Source: Agrocybe praecox
Lineage: Eukaryota; Basidiomycota; Agaricomycetes; Agaricales; Agrocybaceae
Direction of reading: 5' to 3'
Assembly (NCBI GenBank): GCA_964017145.1
Contig: OZ024849.1
Coordinates: 2,480,001-2,544,000, forward strand
DNA: 64,000 nt
The notes beneath the pieces are model-generated. The model was not told the DNA's origin. It saw nothing but the letters and a program-made list of their open reading frames with translations, and did not search any database. Below are positions 37,512 to 48,592 of the stretch, in pieces (position 1 is the stretch's first letter; every line of letters begins with the position of its first letter). The position numbers were made by a program, and so were the translations under genes.

Positions 37512-39179
37512 CTATTGGGTGTATACATGTTCTTTATATGTATATTCTCCGCCTTTTCCACAGTATCTCATCGATATCCTCTCCAATCCCGGTGTTCCTG
37601 CAAATGCTGAAGCATAGTTCATTCCGAAAACGCACCCGTACAAATTCAAACTTCGAATATTCTTCCCCATACTCTGCCTAACCCTCATGATCTCGTCCAG
37701 AATATGCACACTTTTCCCACTCCCGGGATCATTTTGGAATAAATTGACACTGAGAGTGCCGAGATTGGGGAATGCGGTAGACATACGACTCTGGTCCTTA
37801 AATCTAGTTGACCGAACCACAGCGTCTGCTATGAGAATGTCGCCCTCCAAAGTATGAATAGGACATATTGAAGTAAGCAAACGACTTGAAAGAATATCCT
37901 TCATATCCGACCCGTCCGCGCTCAAACGAAGCGTGTTGACAAGGTGAAAAATGGGCGAATCGAGAATGGTGGAGATCATGTTTCTAATTCTGGTGCTAAC
38001 GACAGGGTGTTCGTGCAGACCGCCGCCTACTCCAAATCTAATTGCGAAGTAAATTCCAGCAGGAGACATCTGAGCGGTGAGGTCCAAAGTATGTCCGAAT
38101 CGGAAGCATCCATCATCTGCTACAATAAACGCATCCTGTTTTAAGTAAAGGAAGATCCATCGAAGGCCGTTTGGATGCTTGAGACTTGCACTATCGTTGA
38201 ATGTTTGACTGAAAAGGGTTTTCATAATTTCTGTCAGTGACAGCTGACTGTAGTCAACCGGGACTTCAATATTAATTTTCGTTCCAGAGTGCGCTCCTCG
38301 AATATTGTTGATTAGCTGTGCTGCAACAAAGGGCAACAATTGGAGGCCCATATATTGGAGATTAGGAAGATTGGCAACTGGTAAGCTGGTAGGCAATGTC
38401 ATTTTCGTGATGGTGTGGCCAATTTCGAGGTGAATTAACCTTGACATTCTAGTCAGCATAGCCAATGTCGCGTGTAACGTCTTGGGAAACCCCAAACTCA
38501 TTGAAGTCGTAATAAGCGTCGTCAAAGATGAAATCCATGGTGCGGTGGGCGATATTGTCAGATAATCGGCACGTAAGGAACGGAAAGATGGAGCATTGCC
38601 AGAAAATAGTGTGGTTGAATAACTCGTGTCTCGCGGGAGATGGGATAGCCTCCTAGAGACATTATCGATATGCAATCTACGAAGGAAAGGGGCAGGACGA
38701 TACATTTGAGAAAGAATCTCTCGGAGCTCCGCAAAAGAGTATTGGAGTGAGTCAGTTCCATGCACGTATATTGTTAGGTGTTCAATCCTGGCCCAGTGGC
38801 TTAGTAAAATGTGTATGAGAAATTGGTGACCATGTATGGCCCTTGGGGACATCCCTCTGGGTCCGGTTGATCCTATGATGGCAGTTACTCGCAGTGGCGA
38901 CGCTCCGCTTCTGCGGAGTACCTCGTTGAGAAATTCGACGTCCGTTGGGTATTTCTCCAGGTCGTCACCATAGGATGAGTCCACATAGATTAAACTGGCC
39001 CATATCGTTGGAGAGTCCAGAATAATGCTGCGCCATTGCTGACAAACATGCGTCATGCTGACCGTGGTTCTAAGACGTTCCTTCATCGGCAACTCTTCGT
39101 CCACCGCATTACTGTGGACGATGTACCACACAATATCGGAATTTAAGACCTCCTTGACTCGTACATGTGTTGGATCCAT
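37512..39179 (-). CDS. F-box-like protein, fungal expanded family (copy 1)
   Basis: Single-exon gene for 555 residues. The N-terminal part (residues about 8-65) has the degenerate F-box pattern of this basidiomycete family: NSDIVWYIV, LRTTVSMTHVCQQWR, SIILDSPTIWASL. F-box proteins link targets to the SCF ubiquitin ligase through Skp1. The rest is a Leu-rich, repeat-like region typical of substrate-recognition parts: LTIYVHGTD, RLIHLEIGHTI, LPNLQYMGLQLLPF, then a late PGLERISMRYCGKG. The same landmarks recur in the copy at 46404 and in the pseudogene at 51119-52754, so it belongs to a locally duplicated set. The frame is open throughout and has no intron. Targets cannot be deduced. Confidence 0.8.
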   Translation of the reverse strand: MDPTHVRVKEVLNSDIVWYIVHSNAVDEELPMKERLRTTVSMTHVCQQWRSIILDSPTIWASLIYVDSSYGDDLEKYPTDVEFLNEVLRRSGASPLRVTAIIGSTGPRGMSPRAIHGHQFLIHILLSHWARIEHLTIYVHGTDSLQYSFAELREILSQMYRPAPFLRRLHIDNVSRRLSHLPRDTSYSTTLFSGNAPSFRSLRADYLTISPTAPWISSLTTLITTSMSLGFPKTLHATLAMLTRMSRLIHLEIGHTITKMTLPTSLPVANLPNLQYMGLQLLPFVAAQLINNIRGAHSGTKINIEVPVDYSQLSLTEIMKTLFSQTFNDSASLKHPNGLRWIFLYLKQDAFIVADDGCFRFGHTLDLTAQMSPAGIYFAIRFGVGGGLHEHPVVSTRIRNMISTILDSPIFHLVNTLRLSADGSDMKDILSSRLLTSICPIHTLEGDILIADAVVRSTRFKDQSRMSTAFPNLGTLSVNLFQNDPGSGKSVHILDEIMRVRQSMGKNIRSLNLYGCVFGMNYASAFAGTPGLERISMRYCGKGGEYTYKEHVYTQ

Positions 39180-39412
39180 CTTGACGTAAGGTTCTCTGAT
39201 AGCTTATAGAGTCAGAGTTATTGTGAACTGCGGCTTTTGAAATTTTAAGCGTCATGAGAACGTCGGTCCAGTGCTCACATAATCAGCGACTATCGCGGGA
39301 AAATATTCTAAAATAGATTTGTTAGGGAAGTCGGTCATGCTTGATCTGAACGCGTACGCGTCGCGTAACAAAAAATAGTCATGTGATATAAAAATTGTTC
39401 TAAGTATGTGGA

Positions 39413-40540
39413 TCAATCATCTTCTACGTGGATACTCCCTGCTTCGGAATGGCTGACATCAAGTGCTAATTCCCAATCGCTGATTTTTGAGTTGGTCTCA
39501 GATAGAGGTGTCCTTCCTAATCGCTCAATTGATAAACGAGTAACTAAGACCATTGACGAGAATCCCTGGTAAAATTGTGGATAATTCAGGTTTAAGAATG
39601 CAGAAGGTTCACAGATAAGATAACGCACCGTAGCGACGGAGCCAAAGGCGTATGTATATACTCGTGCATGATGCACTGTGCTATTATTTTCCCTATCAAT
39701 AAAGCTAAAGACGGCCTCGACGAGTATTGTGACCGGGTATATGATGCATGATTGTCCCAAGACATTATAAATATATCTGTATCGCGCTTTTGACCGTTTA
39801 TCATGTCTTGTGCCAGCGTAGATCTGATATACGATAATAAAAATCGACAGAAGGCTTATAATAACTGTGAGGCAGTACGAGCTTCCCCGAAGAATATCAA
39901 GGATTCGAGTGACCTTGACTGTTTGACCTTTACTGTGTAGGTTATACACCGTATACAGGACAAATCCTATGATACTACAGGCTTTTTAAAGTGAAGTTGA
40001 GACCCTTATTTTCACGAATTTCTGCGACTACTCACAAATTTGTAAAATCCACAGGACAATCAGAGGTATTATTCGCTTAAAATACCCTCCGCATGCATAA
40101 AAACACCGCCAAGTCTTTAACCAAATAAGGTAGGTGACCGCACAAGGCAAGCAGGAATATGAGTAACAGCAAGGATTATGCACCACTTCACATACCATGA
40201 GTCCGTTAGCAGCGGCTTGTCCTAAGCCAATCAGTGCGATATCAACTATTTTTAGTATCGTAAAGGAATTCGTGTTGAGAACGGGTTTGTATATCTGAGG
40301 CCCGCCTGCCGTCCCGTTTTGGAAAAATATCTGGTTTGTGTAGTACCACTGTAAGACTACCTTTCCAATAAGTGTACCACATAGCAGAGTGAGATAAGCT
40401 ATTATGACACGGGGATTGTTTGTTCGGGTGTATACTGGCCCACGGTTGCTATTCGATTATTATTATTTTAAGAAAAGGGACAAATTTTCATACCATGGAT
40501 AAGTATCGTAAATAGATATAGTGAAAGGTAAGCTCCTGTA
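39413..40540 (-). CDS. Multi-span membrane protein of a fungal-specific family
   Basis: Minus-strand gene of several exons; function not recognised. Coding pieces in order: NRGPVYTRTNNPRVIIAYLT with a hydrophobic continuation at about 40450-40360; PVLNTNSFTILKIVDIALIG and LGQAAANGLM ending at a donor near 40200; RCFYACGGYFKRIIPLIVLW and ILQIC near 40110-40040; ACSIIGFVLYTVYNLHSKG at about 39980; RGSSYCLTVIISLLSIFIIV; and QSCIIYPVTILVEAVFSF. The hydrophilic end (LGRTPLSETNSKISDWELAL) stops at 39413. About six or seven hydrophobic spans with a cytosolic-type tail recall the seven-span hypothetical proteins common in Agaricales. It differs in sequence from the DUF6533 copies. The start is not located with confidence, and an extra intron may lie near 39625. 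Confidence 0.5.
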
Positions 40541-41309
40541 TACATAATATTGATGAGGGATACCAGGTACTGTCACCTATTGGCTTCATACCTGAAAGAA
40601 AGAGAAGGAGGAGTGTAGAGTGCAGAGTTGCAGAAACCACGGATTTTTGCATTGACGAAGGGCCTCTAGAGTTAGATCTTGTGGGAACAGTATGGATAGA
40701 GAGTTGATAAACGCAACACTTGGCACTTGGAGCCTTTAAGTAGAGTCGGACTTGATGTGACTGTTCTGCAATCAGTACCGGTGGTGGCACGGTATCGGAA
40801 GTGAGGTGAAGCCTCCATGACGGCGATTACAAATGCATGCGTACACTGCTAGCTCGGCAAAGAATATATTAATCTTCTCTTGTACACGTAAGTTGCAGTG
40901 TTTCATAAGCTATCTAGACTCTAGAGAGGATCGTGACAAATCGTATAGAAAGCATCCCCGGGTCAAGATAAAGAAGACACAAATTCCTCGATCAACCATT
41001 AGAGTGATTACAAAATGGCCCGAGGTAAACGTAAGTAGTCTGAGGAGGCAGGGGATCGTCGATTCGATGATCAGCGCTCAACGTTTTGACAGATGAAAAA
41101 GAAGTTCAAAAAGGGAGAAGGATGCATTATTGCTGTACGACAAATGCCGCAGCTATCGGCATACGGGCATGTACTTACTTCCAATTAACAACCCTCTTTC
41201 CGCGAACTATATAAGCCCGGGACAAGGCACTAAATTTTGATCAATGGTAGCGTTATAAATAGAGTAGTTGCAAAATGAGGATTGTCGGATGAGAAAATTC
41301 TATTAATAG
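40541..41309. other. Intergenic, nothing recognised
   Basis: May include the unlocated 5' exon(s) of the preceding minus-strand membrane gene. No other signal. Confidence 0.4.
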
Positions 41310-41440
41310 TGAAACGATGTAAAGTCGTTTTGAGTTGGAATAAAGGAGTGAGACGAGTCGGAATCGTTCAGGTGTCCAAACCGTGAATGTAGGAGAGTGA
41401 GAGTGAGAGTAGTTAAGAGAGGTGTACCAAGTGAATGGAA
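41310..41440 (-). repeat. Partial, diverged copy (C) of the LTR-like repeat
   Basis: Reading the minus strand, the end of this segment has ACGATTCCGACTCGTCTCAC followed by CATCGTTTCA. This matches the terminal part of the repeats at 48593-48971 and 63166-63524 (ACGATTCCGCCTCGTCTCAC ... CATCGTTTCA). Similarity fades upstream. The shared CA end fits the 3' end of a long terminal repeat. Confidence 0.55.
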
Positions 41441-41696
41441 TTCCGAACGGCGATATAGTCGTTCAGGACAGCGAGCAAAGCAAGACGAGAGGTGTAGGTG
41501 ATGGCATAGACGTTGCCAGCTCATTGATATGTTTCGCTGGTGATGGCTCAAGGCAAGGCATGGCGCAACAGACATGTCTTTAAATATTGGTTTAGAATTT
41601 CTGATCTACGTCGTCCACTATATCAGGTTATTCTCACCAGGAGTATTAGGGCCAAATTGATTACTGGCGAAAGTATGACAATGCCATTTTCATCTT

Positions 41697-42220
41697 TTAC
41701 GGCAAAACCGGGGGGTTCGGAGTTGGTATCAGACTCGGAGGACGCGTCGTGGAGAAGGTGTAGTGCTTCGAGGGGAATTCTTCGGGATCTTTGCCAGTAG
41801 ACGAACCCATAAATGTAGTGTCAACGGACGCCGAATGTTTGAACGGTCCCTATGTCATCAGGATTCAATTTCCAACTTCGAATATGGAGTGAAAGTAAAC
41901 TATACCTGCGGTTCAGCGTTCCCGGGACACGATTCTACAAAGGTGGGCTCTGGTTCTGGTTTCATGCCTTTATCTTCTTGCCCGCTCATGCTCTCATCTT
42001 CATTCTTATTGTCTTCGTCCGTGTCAAGCTTTCTCCTCTTCTGAGGCTCGACGCCTTTCTGTTCTTCCCCCAAGCGTACATTTTCTTGAGATTTACCTGC
42101 ATAATTAAAGTCACTCTGAGCTTTCTTGCTCCTTCCTCAGATTTCTTCCTTTCAACAATGTCCAAGTTCCGCCATACGATCTCCGCCCACCGTGATAAAC
42201 AAGCCTGATCTGTCAGGTTA
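41697..42220 (-). CDS. Acidic, probably nuclear protein of unknown function (5' end not located)
   Basis: Three exons can be read on the minus strand. The first, ending near 42168, gives RYNLTDQACLSRWAEI. After an intron with GTATGG..CTCAG ends comes SDFNYAGKSQENVRLGEEQ, then KGVEPQKRRKLDTDEDNKNE and KGMKPEPEPTFVESC, ending at a donor near 41910. A 56-nt intron follows. The last exon reads GPFKHSASVDTTFMGSSTGK, then SLIPTPNPPVLP and a TAA at 41697. Frame is kept over both introns. The protein is rich in Glu, Asp, Lys and Pro, with a nuclear-signal-like KRRK, and looks disordered. The start codon was not found; a candidate first exon (MYTTP...) near 42423 does not splice in frame as read. I do not recognise the family. 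Confidence 0.42.
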
Positions 42221-42369
42221 TATCGCTTGTGCGTATCTTTTGTCTTCTTGTCTCCCTTGTCGAGGTCCTCTTTAGGCCCGAAATCAATTATATCCGATAC
42301 AGCATGAAAGTGTTTGCGGGACGAGGTATTGCAAGTTTTTTGGTCATTGCTGCTAGGTGGTATCACCGT

Positions 42370-44376
42370 GTAATGAAGATTACAAATGTACGACTGGCCT
42401 TACCGGCGTCGTATACATTGCGGAAAACATATATATACGGGCTCGCAGAACGGAGTAGCACGCATCATAAGAACATGTGGGGCGTAGCAGTTGTCGATTT
42501 ATGTGTAAGATAGAAAAAGACACACGGAAAGAAAGACGCGCATTCACGTCACAAAGAACACTGCTGCCGCCTTAGAAAGACCGATTGGCTGAATGACAAA
42601 GAGATCGGCCTTCTCGGAGAGCAAGATGCATATAGCCCATTACTTCATCGCAAAAGCAATGACGCTAGACGGAGGCTGCAGAGGGAATCAGATAGTTTTC
42701 GATATCAATATCAATCTCAGTATCAACAGGATCAAATTGCGTACAGTTGATGAGCGACCAAAGCGTTAAAAAACTGGCAGTTGTTTCGAGTGATAAGAAC
42801 GCGACGAACACTGGAATTTACAAGAGTAGTCGTCGTGTAACGGCCGAAGTGAAATAAGTGTACCCACTCAGTACGCACTATGAGCCACATCATGCCGACC
42901 TCTTTTTTTTCCTGCTACGTCCATCGGAGAACACCAATGACGAGTCATTAACCACTTTCGTGATAGTGTCTTCAATAGTATGGGCTAGTGAGGTCTTGAT
43001 GGACCGCCGAGCTTGTGGAGAAGTTCGTGTTACTGAAGGGAAGACATCGGGTCAATAATTTGTGCCAAGGAAGGAATGGGGAATGGGGAAAGAGGCTACG
43101 GGAGAGATGCATATAATCAATCGAAACTGAGGAAAGCGGGGGACAATAGCGAACTCACTCTTCACCATGATTCCGCGTCGTTCCTTCTCGGACATCCAGA
43201 ATAGCACAAAGAAAGGGATGATCGATGATCGATGAGTGATGACCGATACTCGATGACCTGCTGAGGGAAGAAGATAGGTGTGGAGAAACTGAGAGAGGTT
43301 TAAGGAAGCTGTATTTTCCTAATCAGCAAGACCATCGAAGTTGACGTTGACGTTGACGTTGAGCAGCGGTAGCGATTGATCAAGGGGAAAGGGAACCCGG
43401 ACGTCCAAGATTGAAGTACCACAGACTATGTGCCGAGAAAGTATACCAGAACCGAAGAAATACAATTGACTTCACCAAAATATTCTTGTCGGAAATTGAA
43501 AAACTGTAGCGCCTTGCTGATTGCGATTTGCTAGAAAGAAACAGAAAGAGCGATTTTCGGACTTCCTGGTTCAAGCCACGTGTTGGTTCTCGGCAATCTT
43601 CTCCGGCATTACTTAAGTGTGTAGTGCACTCTAGATCTGGCATTGATAGATTAGATTAGATCGCGCTATTCGTACAATTGTCAGTGGCTAAATAAACACA
43701 TTCCCATTCTTGGCTACCAGGCTACTCGATGCATTTCTGAGGCTTGCTTAACTTGAACAATAATTTCCTAGCATGTATTGCCTTTCTCTTTTTTCGAACC
43801 TGCACTTCTGGCGTGCGTGAGCTAGGTTGGATGGAGATTCGGGCTTTATATTTTAGGTTCAGATAAAATTTGGCTTTGTAGATGGCCTATTTTTAGACAA
43901 TTAGACCTAAATCAAGCCCCTATGAGGCGAAGCTGTCATCTCAACGGTCTACAATCTATGATTATAAGTAAACTATACTTAATGAGGAATGATTAAAACT
44001 CTGATACCTTCAAGCCCATGCAGCCGCCTTCTCTAGAAGCTCTTCAAGAATCATTCACATTGGCCGCCAGGCTCCACCGCACATCCATGATCGGTAAGGT
44101 TGCAAGTCTAGACGACCTTAATGCAATTACTTGCAGCGTTTACGAAACAACAGTTTTTCGCGAAGCAACAAAAGCATAGTCCCCGAACCTTGGCCTATCT
44201 CGGCACCGAGGCATGTCGTACAATGCTTCTGTCAATCAGGAGATCACGAAAAGCGAAAAGAATCGACTAGTCCGGCTCAAGGAATCTGAATGTTATTTCG
44301 GCACCCGAAGTTCGTTTATAATGACAGACCACGATTGAGTGTCTTCTGGGCCCTTCCTCCTTTCCCCCGCACCAGA
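42370..44376. other. Intergenic, nothing recognised
   Basis: Holds small repeats (GTTGAC four times near 43339-43361; GATGATCGAT-type words at 43217-43258) and one copy of the 14-nt word GATTAGATTAGATC at 43649. No gene is supported. Confidence 0.45.
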
Positions 44377-46125
44377 ATGAGCACCAACGTTTCTGCCGCG
44401 TCTCTCCTAGACATAGGGATATATACTCAGACAAGTTGCTATATCCAACGTGAGCCGTTCTGTCATTATCAATATATCCAAACTTACTGATTAGCCACCC
44501 CTTGAACAGTATCAGCAGGAACACTTTTTATTTATGACTATAGTGAGCAACCGTAGATCTTTTCTCCGTGATAAACTGACTATAATGGGGCTAATGGCTT
44601 AGTCATAACATTCGGTGAAGAGGTCAACCTAATATGGGTATACAGCTTCATCCCTGTGACCAGGCAATAAAATGTTAATTTATTGAGGTTTAGCTGGAGA
44701 GGTGGTCTTTAGGGAAACTTTTATACCTCACGGTAAGGAGAAGACAATTATGGTTCTTGTATTTTTGTTCCTCAATATTCTCTGCTCAGAATCGCGTTTA
44801 CGGACTTGTTGCAGTAATGTACGTCTAGAATCATTCTGAAGTTGCGATATTCCTGCTTATCTGATTATAATAAATTCTTAGGATCGGCTTTTATGGTTAG
44901 CGTTTTTTGTCTACTGGGCGGCAGGAAGCGATTCTGACTATTTAATTAGGCCTCTTCTCCTCTCAAAAATCTGATTCAGTAAGTGCCTCGAAGATGTTTC
45001 AGTAGGGGTCCCATTTAATTGACATGTCACTGCAGTTGTAAGGACTTCCTTCCTATACGCGAAAGGTCCGCTTCTGATACCACAATATTCGTGGGTATAT
45101 AAATAGTTGTACGTCTGCGTCCTGTCTCTAAAGCACACTACTTCACAGATTCCATCCAATAACGTTTCATACACGCAGGTCATCGTTATATCGAATGGGG
45201 AGCATGGTCGAGCATAGTCGGGTGCATCTTGGCTCAAGGTGAGTACCCCTTTCTAGGACCTCATCAGCTCGCCGTGCTCATGAGGTATCCCCGCAGCGGT
45301 TTTACAGTTACGAATATACGCCCTTTATCAACAAAACAAAAAGATTCTTAAAGCGATGATAGTCCTCTATCTAACATTAATGCCAGCGTCATGTATAATT
45401 TTGGGACTATACCTATCGACCATACAAGGTTCGGATGCCACGTCCAATCCTCATTCCTTGCAAGCGAACCTCATTTGTTTCTCTCCCGTCCAGGATTTAT
45501 TGCGCCTTCGGCGGACGGCTGGTCATGTCTCTCTGGGAATATAACGGCTAACTATTTCCGAGTATTTTGGGTCCTTGTGTTGTTGTTCGAGTTGTTCCTA
45601 TGCTCTTTGGCCGTTTTTAGAGGTGTAAGGATGAGAGGGACGCTCGAAGCGTTTTCATTTTGCAAATACGGTCAACAGCTGGCAGCTGTATTATTCCGCG
45701 ACTCGGTCATTTATTTCCTTGGGTGAGCTTCGTTTTATATTTTACCATACCCCAATTGTCGCTCATATAGAAACGTATTGACTACTTTAGAATTCTGGCC
45801 GCATGCGTAACGAGCGTGTTGATTTTGGAACTTGCGCCAGTAAGTAGTATCCAGGACCGAATTGACAGATTATTAAGCATACTCATTGTGTGAATAGGTA
45901 GGGTTCAAAGAAGCTGCGATCGGATTTGACATTATTTTTCCTTGTGTGATGGCGAACCGACTTATCCTCAACATCCGTGGCACTGCTCGAGAGCAAGATG
46001 AAGCTACACGGGGAGAGCTTGGATACGAGTACGGAGGTGCTGGGCACGGCAGGGATTCCCCACCGGTGTTACAACCTTTGTCCTTTGCAACATTTAGTTA
46101 CTTGACGTTATCCGATGATTTTTAG
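44377..46125 (+). CDS. DUF6533-family multi-span membrane protein (copy B)
   Basis: Paralogue of the gene at 31588-33367; function unknown. The start at 44377 gives MSTNVSAASLLDIGIYTQTS; an intron after CYIQ leads to LSAGTLFIYDY, then IITFGEEVNLIW, which is the DUF6533 core. Then RWSLGKLLYLT, NRVYGLVAVM, HRYIEWGAWSSIVGCILAQ, LRIYALYQQNKKILKAMIVL, NYFRVFWVLVLLFELFLCSL, AVFRGVRMRG, LFRDSVIYFLG and FKEAAIGFDIIFPCVMANRL, followed by ILNIRGTAR. A hydrophilic tail ends at 46125. Motif order and most intron positions match copy A, including the intron just before the LSAG segment. The translation between about 44900 and 45170 is unclear and may hold a long or mis-read intron. All other parts lack stops. 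Confidence 0.65.
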
Positions 46126-46268
46126 GCAGTACGGTAAACAGATTGAGAAACTTTATAATTCAGATGTGGAACGACGCTCCATCATGCATCATGCATCATG
46201 TCTGTAAATTAACTTTCGCTTGGTTCTCATTGCTCATGTCGCCATTTTATGGGCCCTTACTGACAAAC

Positions 46269-46297
46269 TATAAATAGGTAATCTAATCTAATCTAAC
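46269..46297 (+). promoter_or_regulatory. TATA box followed by TAATCTAATCT repeat upstream of F-box copy 2
   Basis: TATAAAT at 46269-46275 lies about 130 bp before the start codon at 46404. It is directly followed by the pentamer repeat ATCTAATCTAATCTAAC at 46281-46297, the reverse complement of a word that recurs elsewhere in this window. Promoter function is inferred from position. Confidence 0.4.
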
Positions 46298-46403
46298 GAG
46301 ATAACTGTTTCTATAATTAATAAGTACAGTGACTAGTTCCACAATCAATCAGTGATCGTGATTTTCCTTTTGTCCTTCCTTTCTGCCACCCATTCGACAT
46401 ATC

Positions 46404-48047
46404 ATGAAACGCAAACGATCCAAAACGATAAATTCTGTCTTGTTTCACGACATATTATGGCACATCTTCAGCTATAATGCGTTGGACGATGAGGTCGGGA
46501 TGGAACATCGGCTCAAAACTACTTTCCGCAGCAGTCATGTTTGCCAAATCTGGCGCAATATCCTGCTCGAATCACCTTCGATATGGAGTTGTATGAACTA
46601 TGTAAACACTTTCCATCACAAATATGAAGGAAAATACCCAACCAAGCCGGAACTCTCGCAAGAGGTCCTACGTAGGAGTGCAGGGTTACCACTGTGGGTC
46701 CAGGCAACTGTGGGCGCAGATAATTTATCATGGAGCCGTAGGACTATCCAAGCACGCGATACATTGATCGATCTCTTATCGACTCATTGGATCAGGATTC
46801 AGCATCTCACAATATACTTCATTGGGAAAATTCCGATAGATGACCCCTTCAAAGAAATTGTTATTCACCTGACGAAACAATCAAACACTCTTCTGGAGTA
46901 CCGCATAATAAATTTGATGATAAATTCAGCAATATTTGAGCCATTCTACGGCGATCCTTCCTTGGAACCTTTCTTTGATTCAACCGATTCATCTCTACGC
47001 TTTTGTCAAGAAGACATTCTTGGAATTGCCCCTAAGGCATCCTCGCTTTTCGGTTTTACTACCACCCTCGTTATATGGAATGCCGTGTCTCTGAGGCAGA
47101 ACATCAAATATACTCTCATTGTTTTGGCAGGAATGCCGATGCTGACGCATCTGGAGCTTGCTCACAGTATTTCACATCTATTGGACAGTGCGTGCTCCAT
47201 AGCAGAACTACCTATCGCCAACCTTCGGTCACTCAAGTACATGTTCCTCAGAGGATCCCCTCTCAACAGTTTTGCCCTTATTGATAGGATCAAGGGCTCT
47301 ACATCAGGAACACTGATAAACGTATCGATTATCATTACCCCGACTGGGAGGGATTCACCCCTGCTCGACCACACACTGCTAGCCATCTACGAGCGTATAT
47401 TTGTCAAAAATATCCAACTCAAGCACCCGGATGGGATCAAATGGTTGTTTGCATCGATAGATCAGTCAGAAATCACACTGGCAGATCGAGGCTGCTTCAG
47501 CAAGCAAAGTTCTATGACGTTTACACCATTGCCATCCTCTAAAGGTCTTTTTTTCAACTTTAGACGGAACGGGATTTCGGGACGGTTCTCATTACTTCGA
47601 AAACTCGTTTCTAATCTCCCACATTTTGCAGACCTTACAACACTTCGACTTCGATTAACCAATCTAACGCTCATATTCTGCCCGGCACTTACGACTTTGA
47701 GTGCAATAGAGACCCTGGAAATACCGATCCGAACGCTCAAGCCTTATCATCTCGCAGCATATGAATATCTGTCGAGTGAGGGAGGGGATATGCCGACATA
47801 TTTTTGCAATATGTCCACACTCTGCATAGTTTCAGATCAAACGCACGGGTGGACTACAGGCGATATTGTAGAGAGAGTCAAGATGGTTCTGAGGAGCAGG
47901 GAGAGACTGGGTTTGTTGTACACACTAAAGCTGGTAAATTTTCCTTCGCATACGAACTTCGTACACCTGTTTCGTGGCACTCCAGGACTGCGTCGGATAG
48001 CTGTCAAAAATGACAGAGGCAAAGAGTTCGAACATGTATATTTCTGA
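46404..48047 (+). CDS. F-box-like protein, fungal expanded family (copy 2)
   Basis: Single-exon gene for 547 residues, paralogous to the gene at 37512-39179. It opens with MKRKRSKTINSVLFHDILWH, then the F-box-like helices LKTTFRSSHVCQIWRNILLE and SPSIWSCMNYV. The region EVLRRSAGLPLWVQATVG matches EVLRRSGASPLRVTAIIG of copy 1, and the end GTPGLRRIAVKNDRGKE matches copy 1's GTPGLERISMRY. Between lie Leu-rich segments (LTHLELAHSI, LRSLKYMFLRG, TLRLRLTNLTLIF) compatible with a solenoid target-binding part. Expected to act as an SCF ubiquitin-ligase adaptor. Overall similarity to copy 1 is only moderate, so the duplication is not recent. The frame is open throughout. Confidence 0.8.
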   Translation: MKRKRSKTINSVLFHDILWHIFSYNALDDEVGMEHRLKTTFRSSHVCQIWRNILLESPSIWSCMNYVNTFHHKYEGKYPTKPELSQEVLRRSAGLPLWVQATVGADNLSWSRRTIQARDTLIDLLSTHWIRIQHLTIYFIGKIPIDDPFKEIVIHLTKQSNTLLEYRIINLMINSAIFEPFYGDPSLEPFFDSTDSSLRFCQEDILGIAPKASSLFGFTTTLVIWNAVSLRQNIKYTLIVLAGMPMLTHLELAHSISHLLDSACSIAELPIANLRSLKYMFLRGSPLNSFALIDRIKGSTSGTLINVSIIITPTGRDSPLLDHTLLAIYERIFVKNIQLKHPDGIKWLFASIDQSEITLADRGCFSKQSSMTFTPLPSSKGLFFNFRRNGISGRFSLLRKLVSNLPHFADLTTLRLRLTNLTLIFCPALTTLSAIETLEIPIRTLKPYHLAAYEYLSSEGGDMPTYFCNMSTLCIVSDQTHGWTTGDIVERVKMVLRSRERLGLLYTLKLVNFPSHTNFVHLFRGTPGLRRIAVKNDRGKEFEHVYF

Positions 48048-48592
48048 ATGGGTTTGTTACTAGAAAAAATGCATTGACAAATCGTTTGGTTAGTGGGAAA
48101 GTTATGGCGTGAAAGGGAGAAATCAACACCCAGACGAAGAAATTTCCAACGAGTCAATCAACACGGGATGACGGTGGCAGGGGATACAAAACGACGCATG
48201 TCAATTGAATCATCAAGATGCTGCACGCTGGAGGTACGTTATACGCAAAGATCGCTGCACTAGGAGCGCCAGAGACCGGAACGGTACAGCGGTGAGGAAC
48301 GGGGATAGGATACATACGGAATAAGAACACCAGAGCATGAAGGCGGCGTAGGTGAGGAAGGTTTGACATAGGGCTCCAGAGAATGATGGGAGCCAGAGCG
48401 GGGCGCTGAGTGGGGATGTAGGGTACGCACCCAGCGTACACCTGGAAATCGCACAAACGCACTGTTTCGACGCGCACCCGAAGTGCGCATTCCCACACAC
48501 TTGATGCGTCTTCTATAATCAGCGGAACTAGTCATTTTCCCTCATTTTCTCTCATTGTTCCTTTTCCTTATCATCGTACCACATCCACATAA

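Noticed and set aside
43339..43361. GTTGAC short tandem repeat as a possible regulatory array
   Set aside because: Only about four units and no gene nearby; ordinary microsatellite variation explains it.
48154..48535. Several overlapping minus-strand frames of 90-114 codons after F-box copy 2
   Set aside because: Three frames are open at once, which points to base composition and not coding; no motif found.
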